DNA from: Edolisoma coerulescens
Taxonomy: Eukaryota > Chordata > Aves > Passeriformes > Campephagidae
Direction of reading: 5' to 3'
DNA: 64,000 bases
Assembly (NCBI GenBank): GCA_013397115.1
Contig: VWZW01001369.1
Location: 868,001-932,000, forward strand
Positions within the stretch are counted from its first letter, which is position 1; the number at the start of each line of letters is the position of its first letter. A program made the position numbers and the translations under genes. Below, one piece after another: positions 50,176 through 64,000 of this stretch. The notes under the pieces were generated by a model. It made no database searches, had not been told where the DNA came from, and saw nothing but the letters and a program-made list of their open reading frames with translations.

Positions 50176-52263
50176 TGAAGACACGCAAAATACACAATCC
50201 TACATTTGACTAGAAAACGGTTTAAAAGAAAACTCTAACTTGCCTTAGCCTTAAGAATATTATTGTTAAAAAAGTTTCGAGTTAGGCTGCATGTTAATGC
50301 ACCCTGAAACTCCGAAAGAAGTTTGACTTACTGAAGTAACTTACTGCTTGATAAAAGTCTGCCATTGACTATGTGCAAGACAGGAAAAGAATGGCTTTGC
50401 CTTGGCATTGTCTAATGCTCGGAGAATAGATGACAGAGGGCTCGGATGGCTCGGACTGAAATGGAAACACCCAAGGCACTGCCCATCCATCATTCCCAGT
50501 GCACAACCTACATGGCTAAACAGCCTTTCCTTTGCTGTTCCCGTTCTGGCTCTGTTTAACAGCAAAGGAGGAGCCGACGCTTGACCTCTGGCCCGTGGTG
50601 AATCTCTGCGGGCTGTGCTGTGGCTGCAGGCCCTGAGCGTGTTTGGTTCGCCGGTGTCTTTGGGGCACATCATCTGTGCCCTTTCCTCTGCTGCGCCTGC
50701 CCAATGTTTAGCCGGTTAAGTAACACAAATGACATTGCACTCTTTTGCTCCAGAAACTGATTTTGTCTCAAAAAATTATTTCCTCTATTATACTCGCTAG
50801 TTATGACTGTAGCTAAATAATCTAGTTGTGCTCTATAGAAAATAATAATTAAACTGATAACTTCTCCCTCAAGTAATGCTACCCTAGGGCTTAGTTTCCT
50901 TTTATGTTCTTAAATTGTTCCTCACTTGCACAGAAACATAGACTTTGAAGAACACACACATGTATACTAATGTCATTGCTGAAACACTCAGATTTTGTTT
51001 CTGGGTTTAGCCCACTGGCAAGGTCGAATTCCTGTAAATGTCTTTTGTTAGCTCTGTGTATTTTCCAGTGCATTTTCTCCTGAACATTAGTCAAATATAT
51101 TTTGGAAAGTAGGGGCAATGTAAATAATGAAAGATAGCTTCATTTACTTGTATGGCTGCTTTTCACAACTTTTAATCCATGGATCACGTGATCCATAAGA
51201 CACCAAAAACTCGTCTTGGGAAAAAAAATAGTTTAAAACAAGTTAGGATGTCTTTAGCATATAAACAAGGAAGCAAGCAAATAAAATAGTGGGAAATGTG
51301 AATTGAAAAACAAATATTCAAGATTTAGCCTGATTTTCATTTGGTTGGAATTTAGAATGCATTGTGAGCACCCTTTTTTTACAAAGCTGTAAGTGTTTTT
51401 CCTTGTGAAAAGAGGTTAAACAACGCTGTTAGCCAGTATCCTACTGAATGTGTAAAAACTGACAGCCTGTCCTCTGGGAAGCTGCATCACTGTGTAATAA
51501 ATTTCTTTGCAAGGGAATTTTCATGCCATGCAGCCCAGATTTACTTGTCATCACATGATGTTCATCAGGTCCCACTATTTTTTAAGCCTGAAATAAGCTG
51601 GAAGTAACACCTACAAATGCTGCAGTGTTTTAAGATGCTGTATTCTTAAAAGCCAATGGATAATTTGCGTAGGTTAATCCCATTAAAATTAGGAACAAAT
51701 TAGCTTTATATTGAGGATGAGAAAATCAATCCTTACTTTACTGAGAGCAATCCTTTATTTTCACACCAGGAATTGGAAAATGCTTTTCTGCCTTCCCAGC
51801 TTTTGGTATATGTATTTAAGAATTTTTTTTCTTCTCAATATAGTTCAAGACAACCAGGGGAAACCACTGACATGAGATACATTAAATGTATTTACTTGAA
51901 TCATATATCTTTCTGAATAATAAATTTTCTGAATTTATTAAATAAAGATGCCACAGAGCTTGTGTCATTTGGGTTTCTTGTTCTTCCAAGGACTCACAGC
52001 TGTAGATTTCTTAGATTAGCTTAGTTTGGAATGTTTGTACAGTTTTGATGGCAATTGCAAATACTTAGTTAACTTGTCCTAATTAAATTCTTTGCTAATT
52101 GTTGATGAACCCTGAACAGATGAAATAAAATCAAGGAGATAGAGACATCATAAACATATGGTTAAATACTTGCAGAGACCAACATGTGGAGATTGCTATT
52201 TTTTTAAATTCATGCTGTGAGGCACCTTTTGAGCTATATACTTTTAGCTCCTTTTTCCTTTTT

Positions 52264-52284
52264 TGTGTGTGTGTGTGTGTGTGT
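52264..52284 (+). repeat. (TG)n microsatellite
   Basis: Ten TG dinucleotides in a row, a likely polymorphic microsatellite. Confidence 0.95.
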
Positions 52285-55200
52285 TAATCAGTCAGAGTAA
52301 AGGTGTAATATAAAAGTCTTAAGTAGCTACCTGGGAGTATTGCGTGGCTGCTGAGAAACTCTCAGCTGTTTTGTAGTCAGTAGAGCTGTTTCCCCACTGG
52401 AATGGGTGCTGGAAATGCCTGAATGTGGACTTCCACGTGAGATGGCTGTAGCTTCTTGCATTAGCTCTCTGGGTATCAATGTGGTGCTCATTCTGTGCTA
52501 TGGGGCATAGGAAAAATTGCAGCACTGTTGATTTGGCTCCCTGAGATGGGACTTTCTATTGTGAATCTCCTGTAATAGCAGAGTTCTCTTGTCAGATTTG
52601 GCTCTAAGGAAATCTGTGCCCCCTCAATGGCATTAATTTCACTCTCTCTCCTGTACTGCTGTTATCACTGCTGCATGTATAGAGCTCTTAAGGTGGAGGA
52701 AGGCTGTGCTGTGTGCATGTCCATAAGGACATGCTGGAAAGTGACAAAGGGGTTGGTTCTCCCCATGGGGAGGAAAATCAGTGTGGAAATGAGCTCAGAT
52801 TCCTTCGCGGAATTAAGGAAATGCCCCCGTGTTCCTGACAGCACCCTTGCAGCAAATGGAACTCACACCTAGGGCAGGGCAAGTCCCTTTCTGTTTTCGT
52901 GCTGATTGGGTATAATCTTCCCATAGTACCTGATCAAGACAAGTGGGACCTACTTTGGCTTTTAATTCCCTTGCCTCCTTCTGAAAATGCAATCTACTTA
53001 AAGCATATATAGAAGGCTTTGGTAAACATTGGAAAATGTAGCTCTGTGCTGGGAACTACAAAAAGAGAAAGACAAAATTCTGTGCTTTGGATGATATATA
53101 CAAAATGTCGTATTCTGAAATTTGACCAGAGCTTAAGAAGTACATATTTAAAAAGTCGTCTGTCTTGTGTGCTGTAATTAGCAGTGCAGAAACCTGCTGC
53201 CTTCTGGAAGACAGACTGCAGGTGATAAACAGTATTTCTTTTCCTTTATACTTATAAGAGAAAAACAATTATTTGTAAACAACAAAGCAACCACCTTCTT
53301 TCCTAGCTGCCAAAAAATAGTGGGTGTACTTTCTGTGGATTTTTGTCAGAAATCTTAAGCAGTCCTTCAGTTAAAAAAAGATGAAGAAGTATTTGGTTGC
53401 CTTGCTACTATTCTGTATAAAGTTGAAGTGACTCCAAAATTCAAAGCTTTTGGATGAGGTCACTGGTGATCTGAAATTTGTCTCTTATATATTGGATAAA
53501 AAAAATCCAGTCATTTGGAAAGAGATTTGTGTGGATGAAAACAGATAAATTTTTCATATTTGAATGGAGAGGGAAGGACTTCCTTGTAGAGAAAAAAATA
53601 GATTAAACCAGGAAAATTCATGTTGACAGTTTCAGAAAAGGAAAGCAATCTGTGATATTTTTAGAGTTGCTTCAAATACAATTTATATATATAAGCTGAA
53701 ATGTCAAAAAGACAGTGGTACTTGAATTTTAGTGAATTTCTTTGGGAAGTGTGTACTCAACTACATATTGTCGTTAATCTTACACACTAAGTACACCCCT
53801 TTTAGTTCCAAATGTGAAAATTTCAAATCTAAAGCAAGGTTCTCTAAGTCTTGCATGTTATGGAATATAGAAGGTGTCATTAATGTCGCAGTTTTACTGC
53901 ACTTTATACTTAGAGTTTGGACACTGTTTCAGATACAGCTTTCCTTAGAATACATGAAAGTTGTGCTGAGGACAAGTTTTCCCTACTGCCACATACACAA
54001 TATCAGCATCAGTAATGCCAAGAATCAGCACTGGCTGCTGCTATGCTTGGCTGATAACATCCATTTGGCCATTGTGCCTAGATTTCCCTCTGTAAAAGCT
54101 GCAGTGCTGAGGGTTGACTAGATGCATGCCTGGATCTAGCCCTGATAAGGAGCTTGACTATTCTGTAAATTGTGCCCAGGACTGGGAACTTGAAAGGACA
54201 GGGGATTTGCAAAGTAAATATAGCTTTTATGAAATAGCTGGAGCCCAGTCAGGGGGTGGTAACCCTTATCGGTGTCTGTTAGAGCTTCAAAGTGGGGCAT
54301 AGAGAATCCCTGGGTAATGGTTGGTTTGAATAAATCTTTGAATAATAACTCCTGTTATTATTGTTGTCCCATTATAATCTTTGTCTACAATTTTTGTTAT
54401 ATGCAGGACTGATGACTTAGCTTGTCCTGTTGTGTACAAAACATATCTTTCAGGTTATCCTCCTTAGTTCGTGCTGTTTATTTCCCTCTCAAGGTATGTA
54501 GTGAATACTTTTTACTTTCCTCTGCAGACAGAAAAATATCTTCAATTAGATATTTATCTAAAGCTGTTATCGGCTTTAGCTGTGTTTGTTACATAATGGA
54601 ATTCCCATGCAGCAAACCCAAGCATTCTGCCCTGCAGCCCCATCTAATAACAGCAAGAGGTGCACATTAAACTCACAGTATGGTCACATTAGTTTCACAG
54701 CAACTTTTATACATTATCACAGGACAAAAATAAAATTAGCAGCCAATAATGTTATAACCAGGAAAGCAGCATATAGAAGGGATAAAGAAAGAACAATTTA
54801 GAGCTATCAATTATGAATGTTTAATGATAGCAAGGTACTTTTTTGCAGAGCTTATCTTAGCTGGATCTCTCCTTGACAACAGGAGCATCTAATTTTTTTT
54901 TTTTAAATTTAATTCTACTTTAAACAATTACTAAGCCCTTTTGCCCAATATCTCATGTTCCTTCTTATACCCTTGGTACATGACTTCACACTGAGCCTAA
55001 AGCAGGCTTCACCTTTCTTCCTATTGAAAACATTTTGCTTCTTACACCTTGGGAGATAAAGGTAAAGACCAGAATGAAAAGAGCATAGAACTTCTAAGTG
55101 GGAAGTGATGTGTTCTTTTCAAATGCATTTTGCTCAAAATATATACTAAGCTGTTGTTATTTGTTAGACTAATATAAACCAAGCTCTTTCTGGTTTTCAG

Positions 55201-56607
55201 ATGTTGTCATTGATTTGTATATCTGAAATCTGCAAGGCTGTTGACATCTGCTGCTTTGAGACTGAAACACGCTGAATACTACTAATTGTTCATTGAGCTG
55301 TGGACCCTCTTATGCAATTAGGCCACGTTTTTTTGATGAGAAAATCAATTTTAAATTAAAGGACTGGACTGCACTAGGGAAAGGTGTAACTTAAAGTTTC
55401 TACCTAAAAGGAAATTGGAAAACTATACTAGAATTGTAGTGCTTTATCATGCAGCAGATCTGAAGAGCTTTTATTTCTGCAATGCACCTCGGTACCTGAA
55501 GATGAGCTTTTTGCAGAACATGGTAATTCACTTTCAGAAGTTTAGTTACATTCTTTTGGAGTTGGTGTGATTGCTGTGCTGGTGATAAGACAGCGTTTGG
55601 AGACCACAGAGTATGCATGAATGACAGCAGAGGTATACCCAGGACAACTGAACAGTGATGCTCGGGGAACCTTATTTGATGCACTCACATGTTATTTTAA
55701 CTGCAGAAGTATTTTTTCGAGTGAAGTACGAGTGCATTTTTTGCTAGGAGAGTAAATGCAATTGGTACAAAGAGCTCCCTTTATGACATCCTGAAGGCAT
55801 GGTGTTTTCCCCTTCTTTATTCTTATGCTGCCAAAAAGGGCCAGCAAGCTCAGACACAGAGCTGCCAACTGGGCTACTCTGCTTTGTACAAACTAGAATG
55901 ACCTGAGCTTACATTATTTCACACCTCTTCTACCTGATGCTGATTCTCCTTTTCACCCTTTGCTTTGCTTCTAGGTGGATGTGAGATGCCTCTGCTCCAT
56001 GTCAGTTCAAGGTGTGAAACTGGGCTAAGTATTAGATTTGTAAACTCCTTAGTCAATCCTCCTATGTTCTGTCTGAAAATCTCCAATCATCTTCTTTTCA
56101 ATTACTATCATTACTTAATCTGGCTTGGCTTGACTATGTTAGATGGTGAGTTCACACTGATACGTTGAGACTCTTATATTTAGGCTGAACTGCTTGAGTC
56201 CTTGCCTGTAGTCATAGATGGACTGGAGATGGACAGACATGTATCAGTGTCCAATACCCATAAGATGATCCCTTCACAATGTCAGAGATACTGACCTTTC
56301 CAGGAATATAAAATGTCTCACTCACGTGTAATCTACTTGATCTTCTGAGAGAAGAAAATATAATGATGATGTGAAAAGGTTGAAATGCATCCTTTCGGTC
56401 AAAGCATTGGTTGGTTTGAATCAGAAATAGTTATGACTGTATAAGAAACTTGAGTACTACATAAATACAGGCATATCTGTGCAGGTGCAAGTATGAAGCA
56501 TTTAGATGATGTGCCCTTTTCATTTCCCAAACATGGTAAGCGGTATGTATTAAAGAAAGCTTTTTGTTCCACCTAAACTTAACAGAGAAAACACTCATCT
56601 GCTTGGC

Positions 56608-56631
56608 AAAAAAAAAAAAAAAAANAAAAAA
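56608..56631 (+). repeat. Poly-A run with a single N
   Basis: An A homopolymer interrupted by N at 56625, so its length is uncertain. A homopolymer base-call or contig join, not biology. Confidence 0.9.
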
Positions 56632-59600
56632 GGCATTATTTTAATTTGTCTCATTAATGGTGCTTTCAATTAATTATGCAAATTTCCTGACACAAAATGA
56701 AAATAAAAACACTTGAAAGACCCTTCAGTTGAGCTCAATTCAGTTCACTATGTTCTCCTTTAACTAATCTGCCAAGGACTTTTTGTTAGATATTATTATA
56801 ATATGGATTTCAACACAGAATTCACATAGTATTATCTTTATATTTAACATACCTTTTGTATCTAAACCTGTTTTAAATGTCATTGCATGCAAAGGTATTT
56901 TCATGTGAACTTGATATGCTCTCTTTAGTCTGGTAGGTTCTTTTCCTGCAGACAGATTATTTCTGCACAATTTGGCTTGGTGAACTACACAGAATGTTGA
57001 GTCATACCGTCAGAATTCAGAAAGTTGTTATGTGCCTGAAATGTAATAGTCTTGTTACAGCAAATAAAAGAAATACCACCATTGAATAGGTGCTACCCTT
57101 ATTGAGATGTGGAAGGCAATATACCAAGTTCTTATATAAATGCCATCACCACATCTACTTTGCATCTTTTGCTTTAATTTCCCCGTATTTCTTTCCCAAC
57201 AATAAGTTTTTTTCCATCCCTTCTTTGGTGCATGAAAATGTAGGAGGGGCTTTATTTGAACAAAAGTGTCTTCCGCCCAAAAGTTCCTGTCTGGAGCTTT
57301 TATCTACTTGAGTACTTGAGCTGTGCTAACTCAAGTTTGTGGTAACAGACATAAATTACATTTTGTTGTGCTGCTCCAGCTGTGTGCTAAGGGGATTCAT
57401 TTCAAGGCAATATATATGTTTCTGTCTCACTGTTCTCTGTGGCTTCCAAAATGGGAGGGAAGCTTTAATTTGCTCTGGAGGGGTTGGTAGGGAGAGATAG
57501 TGACTTAGTTTCTTACTTGTGCTCTGCATTTCTTTCCTCCCTGAGGTAATGTGATCAACAGCTTGGGTTACACAAGTCTCTTTGTAGAGAAACATTGACT
57601 CAGTCTTCCATTTGTGAGTGTTGGTCTCAACTTGTCAGGATGTAAACTGATAAAAATATTTGTGAAGCCCTTATCTGTGTGCTGAACCATTTGTCTTTGT
57701 GGTCTTTTGAATCTACGCCCTCTGATGAAACCCATAGAAAAATGTGGTGACCCTTATCTGGGGCCATTTCTAGTACAGGCATAAGGAGCATGGCCTGTAA
57801 GGGGAATATTTTCAACACTTGCGTGGAGAAGCAGCACAGGAAGATCAGGAGAGGCCTGATCCCTGGCTTAGTTGAACCGAGACCAAGCAAGACAGGGTAT
57901 CTCATTCCATGGTTGGTGGCTGGTAAATCTGGAGATTATTATGAGTAAGCACTAAAGTAGTTTGGGTAATTCATTTAATGTCAAAGAAACCTAGGCATTC
58001 ACTCAGACAGTTTCAAGCCCAAGTGCATTTAATATAATGTGCTGTTATTTTATTAGTGAAGCAGATAACTTCCAGCAGCTCGCTTATGTGTCTGCACTTA
58101 GCAGTTGTTGCCTTAATCAATTCAAACTTCTAGAATGGCGATTCTGGCTGTTACTTTGCCCAATCCTGATTTGAGACTGCAAATAGTTTTACTCATTGCA
58201 TTTTGCTATTTCGGAATATGCCCTGACCTGCAAGAATCGAAATTCCAAGGAAGCATATTGGGGACCACAAAAGCTTTGATCTTAGAGCTACATCTCCCTC
58301 AAAACCTTCACATAAATTAGGATATATGTAGATTGTAATCATTTAATATAGAAAATTACACTTTCCAGTTTTCACAATTGGTTCTTTAGAGGTATTCTTT
58401 TATTTACTCATGCAGTAGCTCAACATTGTGAATAAACCAGAAGTGAAATCAGTTTAAATACAGACATATTGATGTGCTATAATGCATGGCCACAGTGCAA
58501 AAAAATTCACAATGTGTTTGCAGATGGGTAGCAGTGGTGATATTCAGAAAAGGATATGGAAAGCATGATGGAGAAAAGGCTGTACGGAAAATTGTGTACC
58601 TGTGGACAAGTTCTGAAAATGGGGTGCATGGGGCTGCCCTGAATGAATACTGGATGAGCATGACAGAATACAAGATACAGGAAGACACTGACTTACGAAG
58701 AAGTAGAATTGCTATGAATAGTTCAGCTTAGGGTCCAGGGAAGACTGTTCAGTGGGAAGGTTACAAGGTGGGAAGGATGGGAAACAGGCACAACTTCTGA
58801 GTACTCTGTTACAGAGAGGACTTCTGTATTTCTAACATGTCCTGAATGTTCCATGGAACAACAGAAGCACACCAAAAATCATAAGATTAGTCAAATTGTT
58901 GGATAATTTATACTTTTTATGATGTGCAACATAGAAAGGCTAGTAAAGTCACTAAAGTGTTAAAACATTTGTCTTGTGCTTTCTGTAGAAGAAAGAATAT
59001 GTTAAAATTGCAATATAAAGGTCTTCTTAAACTGGAAATGGAGAGAGAAAAGAGGGAGTCATGGTTCCAGGAAGTGCTTTGAATATCAAAGGCAACCCTG
59101 AATATTTCATTTGCTTTGAAAGGACACTGATCAAGCTTTGAATGTTTCATTTGCATTAAAAAGGGACAAGAATATACAGCTAAAAGAAATCATCCAGGAT
59201 TGGAGGAAATCAGCCAGCAGATGGAGTAATTTGATGAATTCTGCACCCTTAGCTTCTGCAACAAGAGTTTTTGGGTGACTTATTTTCTGAGCACCTAAGA
59301 AGAAAACATTTTGCTGTTAAAATCTAGGTGTGATTATTAAGTGTTATTCCTATTTGCAATCCAGTTTAAAAGTTAGCAATTAATTGTGCAAACTTTATCT
59401 TCATAAACTAGCATTTATTGTGCTTTAAGCATTCATACTCATATAGTATTTATGGGGGAAATTGGGTGAAGCTGAGAATTTGGGGATTTATAGTATCTTT
59501 GAATGTAAAAAGAGTTTATATGAAACAGCTTCCTTGGGACAACCTGCACACAAAATAATATTTTTAAGGAACACGTGTGCTTTTCTGGTAAGCCACAGGA

Positions 59601-60948
59601 GCTGGTGTGCAGCCTATTAAATGCAGAAATTGGTCCAGTGAACAACCATCCTAAAGGCAGCAGACCATGGAGATACCTTACCACGAACTGTGTGGAATGG
59701 AGCAAGCTCCTGCAAGACTTTTTCATCTGGTCCACTTGACCTTAGGATCAATTGGATTGGAGGAGAGTCAAACTACAGCAGCTAAGCTGTCTCTTATCCT
59801 CAAATAAGATTGTTTGAGGGTTTGGCCTGAAACATGCCTGAGTCAGAGAGTTCAGTTTGACAGTAGCTTTCAACTTTCATTTTCTAACTCCACCCTTCTG
59901 TCCCCACAAGCCTTTAATTCAGTCTCTTTGCAACCACAGAACACAAACTTCGTGAAGTCTTCATAGCATTTGTGGAGGTCCTCATGGATTCCAAAAATCT
60001 GGCATTACTTTGCAGATAGGCATAGAATTTGTGAATCTTATTTTGTCAATCTGGTGTTTTTATAAAGAAAAATGTTTAGATTAAATTAAGGAGGAGTGAT
60101 ATTGGTGAAAACGCCAATGGTGAGTGGGTGCTAATACAAAGAGTCAGTCTGCTGGCTAGAATTAGCCGTTGTACCTCCCAGTCCTCCTCAAAGACATTTT
60201 GGTAAGCAAAACCAGAATTTACAACAGAGTTGTAACAGTTAAGGAAGTTGAAGAACCTTCATTACAGAAGTTTGGAAGGTACCTGTGAACGGCACAAATT
60301 ACTGCTCAATTTATTTGATGTATTATGACACAAAGGTTCTTGCCAGAGCCCTTGGCTCATGAGCTGAAAAAACCCCCAAACCTCTTATTACTCCAATTAG
60401 ACACATAAATCAGGTCAGATTTATTCTTTTTTGGCAAGAGATGGACAACTCATAAATACAATTGTAATTGTGCTTTGTAGGAATTTGAAGGAATGCTTTG
60501 AAGGATTGCTGCTGGGCACTAGAAAAAGATAGGGTTGGTTGGGATTTTTTTCCTAACCTTTGAAGGAAAAGGATTCAGTACCCCTTTTAAGAATCAGATT
60601 TAATTGTTGTATATGAACCCCTCATTAGGGCAAATAATAATTAGATTTCAGAATCTTTTCCATTAAAGAGGGAAAATCTTTGCTACTCTTCTGTATTCTG
60701 TTGTGTTCTGAAAGTTATATCACGCATGCAACAAATTAAGAAGTTTTTTGCAGATGATGTCTGGTTCTAAAACCCATGAAGACTTGCTTTCAAATTATGA
60801 GAAGGCATTGAGAATTGTGTACATAATATGTGGGCAATTGTTGCAGAAAATTCTTTGCTCTAGGATAGGTGAAATACAATATTCAAGTTTAGCAAATGAC
60901 ATTGAAATATCTAGGATATTAATGCTAGGAAATTAAAATAGCTGAGTG

Positions 60949-61379
60949 TGCTGGTTTGGGCTGGGGTAGAGTAATTTTTCTCCACAGTAGCTGGTATGGA
61001 GTTCCATTTTGGATTTGAGGTAGGAACAGTGTTGGTAATACAGAGATATTTTTGCTGTTACTGAGCAGCACTTACACAGCATCAAGGCCTTTTCTGCTCC
61101 TCACCCCACCCCACCTTTGAGTGGTCTTGGGGTGCACAAGGATTTGGGAGGGCACACAACAAGACAACTGACCCCAATGACCCAGTGGACATCCCAGACC
61201 ATATGGTATCATTCTTAGAATATAAATTTGGGGAAAGAGAAGGAAGGAGGAGTCTGAGCACTTCTCAGCAATAACTGAAGTATCTCTGCAATAGAAACCC
61301 TGTTTTCAGCACAAATCCAAAATGCAGCTCCATGATAGCTACTGTGAAGAAAATTAACTCCACCCCAGCAAAACCAGCA
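60949..61379. mobile_element. Fold-back LTR element (inverted 5' LTR ends)
   Basis: The left end TGCTGGTTTGGGCTGGGG and the right end CCCCAGCAAAACCAGCA are inverted copies. Similarity extends inward about 124 bp on both sides (arms roughly 60949-61072 and 61256-61379, about 80% identical by eye). The left arm continues into about 180 bp of the same LTR family as the 41.4-kb element, including its TCAAGGCCTTTTCTGCTC and TTGGGGTGCACAAGG stretches. It ends TG...CA overall. I saw no clear target duplication. Confidence 0.6.
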
Positions 61380-64000
61380 TGCAAAATCAATGCCATTGTT
61401 GCACCAAGCACTGAGAATTGGTTAAATGAAGGTATTTCCTCTTAGACTCTCTGAGAAAAGAAAGATGAAAATTATTATTTCTACCAAGATTAAGTAAGCC
61501 TTAGGGAGATGCCTAACTCTATAGTCATTTCAGAAAATAGGGATGATCTTAAAAATGAGAACCACCTTCTTACCCTTACCCTGACACTATTTGCCTTCTA
61601 AAGCTGTAGTGGTATCATGTTTGTAATAAACCAGGCCAGACAATATCTACTTTCTATCAGAAATGCAATGCCATTGTGGTCCAGTTCCATTATTTATGGT
61701 TCTGAACTTTGAATTTTAGTTAATTTTCAGTATTCATTGGACCCATCAGATAAAGGCCAGATTGGTGTATCAACATCAGTTTAGGCTTCATCCCATGTGG
61801 AGAAACCTTCAAACTAAAAATTGAAGAGAAGGCTTCAGAAAAGACTGGCTGCCTCACATGTGTATATACACCTCCAAAAATATCTCTGTTAGTAGCTGAG
61901 GCCTGGATTCCACCTATCTTGAGCTGCCAAGAAGTCTCTCATGTTCTTAAATAAGGTGATATGTTTAGATATATCACATCAAAATGAAGTCCCAAAATAT
62001 TTATGTCACTGAAATACCCAAATCCTTCTTCCTGGAAGTGTTATTATTTATACAGACTGCCAACCACGCAGTGTTAGCTTCCACTGACACACCAAAGTTC
62101 ATACAGACAAGTAGTATAAAATTATATAAATATATTTGCATAGAAAGAATGATATGTATTATAAAATTATATATATGGATTATTTATACACACATGTGCA
62201 TATGCAGCAATAGACAGAGACACACATAAAGTTATAAAATGTAACAAGAATTGGGGGGAAACACTTCGCTCACTTAGAATGAAGAAGAGCAACATAGGAG
62301 GTAAAAGGAGCATTCTTAGACCATCGTATGTATCTCATTCAATTTTAACAGAAATAATCTTTTAATGCTTTGGCCACTTCAGGGGCATTGAGAAATAGAA
62401 GTTGAACCAACTGGCTGATATTGAAGGTGTAGGGGAAGAAATAGGAGGCAGGTTTTTTTTCAAGTCGTGTCTTCCAAAGTTCGGATCTGATATCAGTGTG
62501 ATTCTAATACACTTAGTTGACCTTAATAAATGGTGTCTCTATACAGTGCAGAGCAGGCAGTTTACTAAATTTTTGGTGATTGTGAGATGTGAAAAAGAAT
62601 ACTAAATGAAAAGCACTTGCCAAGGAATCTCAGTCCCCTTGAATCTGTTAAATGGATTTTGTAGTTGGAGTCTCAGACAAAGAGCTGGAGTTAAATCCAT
62701 ATATTTCTTTTTTTATTCTTTTCCTCTCTTCTTCACTTTACATATTTTTCTCTCTGACTTTATTTACCCTGGTTTTGTGTGCTTATTTGCTCTGTGTTTT
62801 GTTTTAGTGTGTGTCATATTAATCAGTGCAGAGGTACTACTGTATTCTGTGTTCAATATACAGGCATCTAATCACTGAGAGATATTTTCATCTGTTCTCA
62901 TGGTTAATATTTTTTTTCTTGTGTTGACACAATTTTTTTTTGTTTGATTAAAAAAACAAAGATAAAAAAAGAGGAAAGCTAAAAATGTTTAATAAATAAT
63001 TAAGGGGATATGTTGACAACTCTGACAGTCAGAGAAGGAAATACATACAGAATTTTAAATGAAAATACAACCCCAGCAGGACGTGAACACAATGGTTTTT
63101 GAAGTGAAAATGCTACAGATACTTTATCCATTACACTTTAAAAAAATGGTTTGGTTAATACCCAAAGGATGCTAAAAGTATTTTTTTGGGTGGCAGATTC
63201 ACAAAGTGCTCTGTTAATTGAATAGGAATTGAATCTTAATCCCACAAAGTTTGCAAGAAATTTTCCTGACACAGCACAGAAGTATTTTTTAGGAGGCAAT
63301 ACTAAGAAAGCAGAGCACTTGCTGGTGAGTTCTAACTGAGTCTAAGAATTAGAGGAGTCTGAAGTGTCTGAATTTTTAAAACATGAGTTTCCTGATACCC
63401 CATTTGTGTAAGTCTTATTCTATTTCAAATGTAAATACTTCCTTTTCATATGTTAAGGACCTAATCATTTGTCCTTGTGGAGATAAAGTTCCTATTTGTG
63501 GACATAGTGACCCTTAGATGAGATGGGTGCAGTATGTTCACCAAGTTTACAGGAAGTAGGCTGCAGCAATCCAAAGACAAGCCACTGTACCCTCATATCT
63601 TTAACCAGAATTTGATTTGAAGGATGTATTTTGAATTCTGAATTTAACCATCTCCTCCATAGTCAAAAACCTGTCCTAATTTCCAAATTAAATGTGTTCA
63701 CAATCACATTTATCCATTTATTCCGGATTACTTGTTGCATTTTGTCCACATTAATTATTCTTTTCTCTGGTGTTTATCCTTCTAATATAGAGACTCATTT
63801 TTTTCACTCCTCACTTTCATTTTGCAAAGATAAGCAAGTCCTCATGGTGTTCACCATAGTACTTGTTTCTCTAGCCTCCAAATCATGTCAACATCCTTCC
63901 AGTTTGAGTTCACATTTTTTGAAAAGAAAGATGTCCACCTAGATAAGTTCTCAGTGATACCTGGTAATACAGCAGTAATTTTGCATACTCCCACAGGAAT

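Larger units (their letters stand above)
36690..64000. other. Gene-poor flank upstream of STEAP1
   Basis: About 27 kb of mostly AT-rich DNA. The open frames are short, lack homology I recognise and lack paired splice signals. It holds the CR1, LTR, simple-repeat and CTCF-like features listed separately. 44.1-60.9 kb has no recognised mobile element and may contain conserved noncoding elements, which cannot be judged from one sequence. Confidence 0.6.

Noticed and set aside
53732..54121. 129-codon plus-strand open frame
   Set aside because: Starts at a non-ATG codon in AT-rich intergenic DNA with no similarity I recognise and no exon signals.
63631..63942. 103-codon plus-strand frame near the right edge
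   Set aside because: T-rich low-information sequence; no homology or splice sites supporting a gene.
1..64000. CRISPR arrays, tRNA or rRNA genes, or a novel multi-gene system
   Set aside because: No regularly spaced identical repeats, no tRNA-like or rRNA-like sequence noticed, and only two recognisable genes, both known family members.

Overview
This window is vertebrate nuclear DNA, almost certainly from a bird and probably a songbird. The protein-coding content is intron-split and exon-sized. The interspersed repeats are CR1 LINE 3' fragments (C-terminal reverse-transcriptase ORF plus the short direct repeats of the CR1 3' end) and avian-type solo LTRs. There are no bacterial operons, CRISPR arrays or phage genes. 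Single-N and long-N joins show it is a draft scaffold.

Two real genes are present, both on the minus strand and in tandem: STEAP1 (coding 32943 to 28100, four coding exons, complete, 342 codons) and downstream of it STEAP2 (coding 8953 to 4470, three coding exons covering residues 1-395). By homology about 95 C-terminal codons of STEAP2 remain, and they should lie left of position 1. The order STEAP1 then STEAP2 in one orientation matches the mammalian locus. All splice junctions are in phase 0. The transmembrane-domain exons have matching sizes in the two genes (513 vs 528 bp, then 165 bp in both), which fits an old gene duplication. Both are six-transmembrane heme proteins. STEAP2 also carries the N-terminal NADPH-binding oxidoreductase domain; STEAP1 lacks it and is known to work with a partner STEAP.

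Each gene has a GC-rich, CpG-dense island upstream (about 13.2-13.6 kb for STEAP2, 35.7-36.7 kb for STEAP1), each with a good minus-strand splice donor that probably ends a noncoding first exon. Both islands are damaged in the assembly. The STEAP2 island contains an exact 648-bp repeat split by a single N (an unmerged contig overlap). The STEAP1 island contains a 233-N gap and a 54-bp repeat whose placement suggests swapped contigs.

Layout: 1-8971 STEAP2 coding exons and introns; 8972-13219 probable STEAP2 intron 1, holding a 1.1-kb solo LTR; 13.2-14.9 kb CpG island followed by a CR1 fragment; 15-28 kb intergenic with several CR1 copies; 28.1-33 kb STEAP1 coding exons; 33-36 kb probable STEAP1 intron 1; 35.7-36.7 kb STEAP1 island; 37-64 kb gene-poor DNA with CR1 fragments, a solo LTR at 41.4 kb, a CTCF-like motif at 50.16 kb and a fold-back LTR element at 60.95 kb. 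I found no previously undescribed biological system. The most useful observations are the assembly errors at the two promoters and the candidate first exons.
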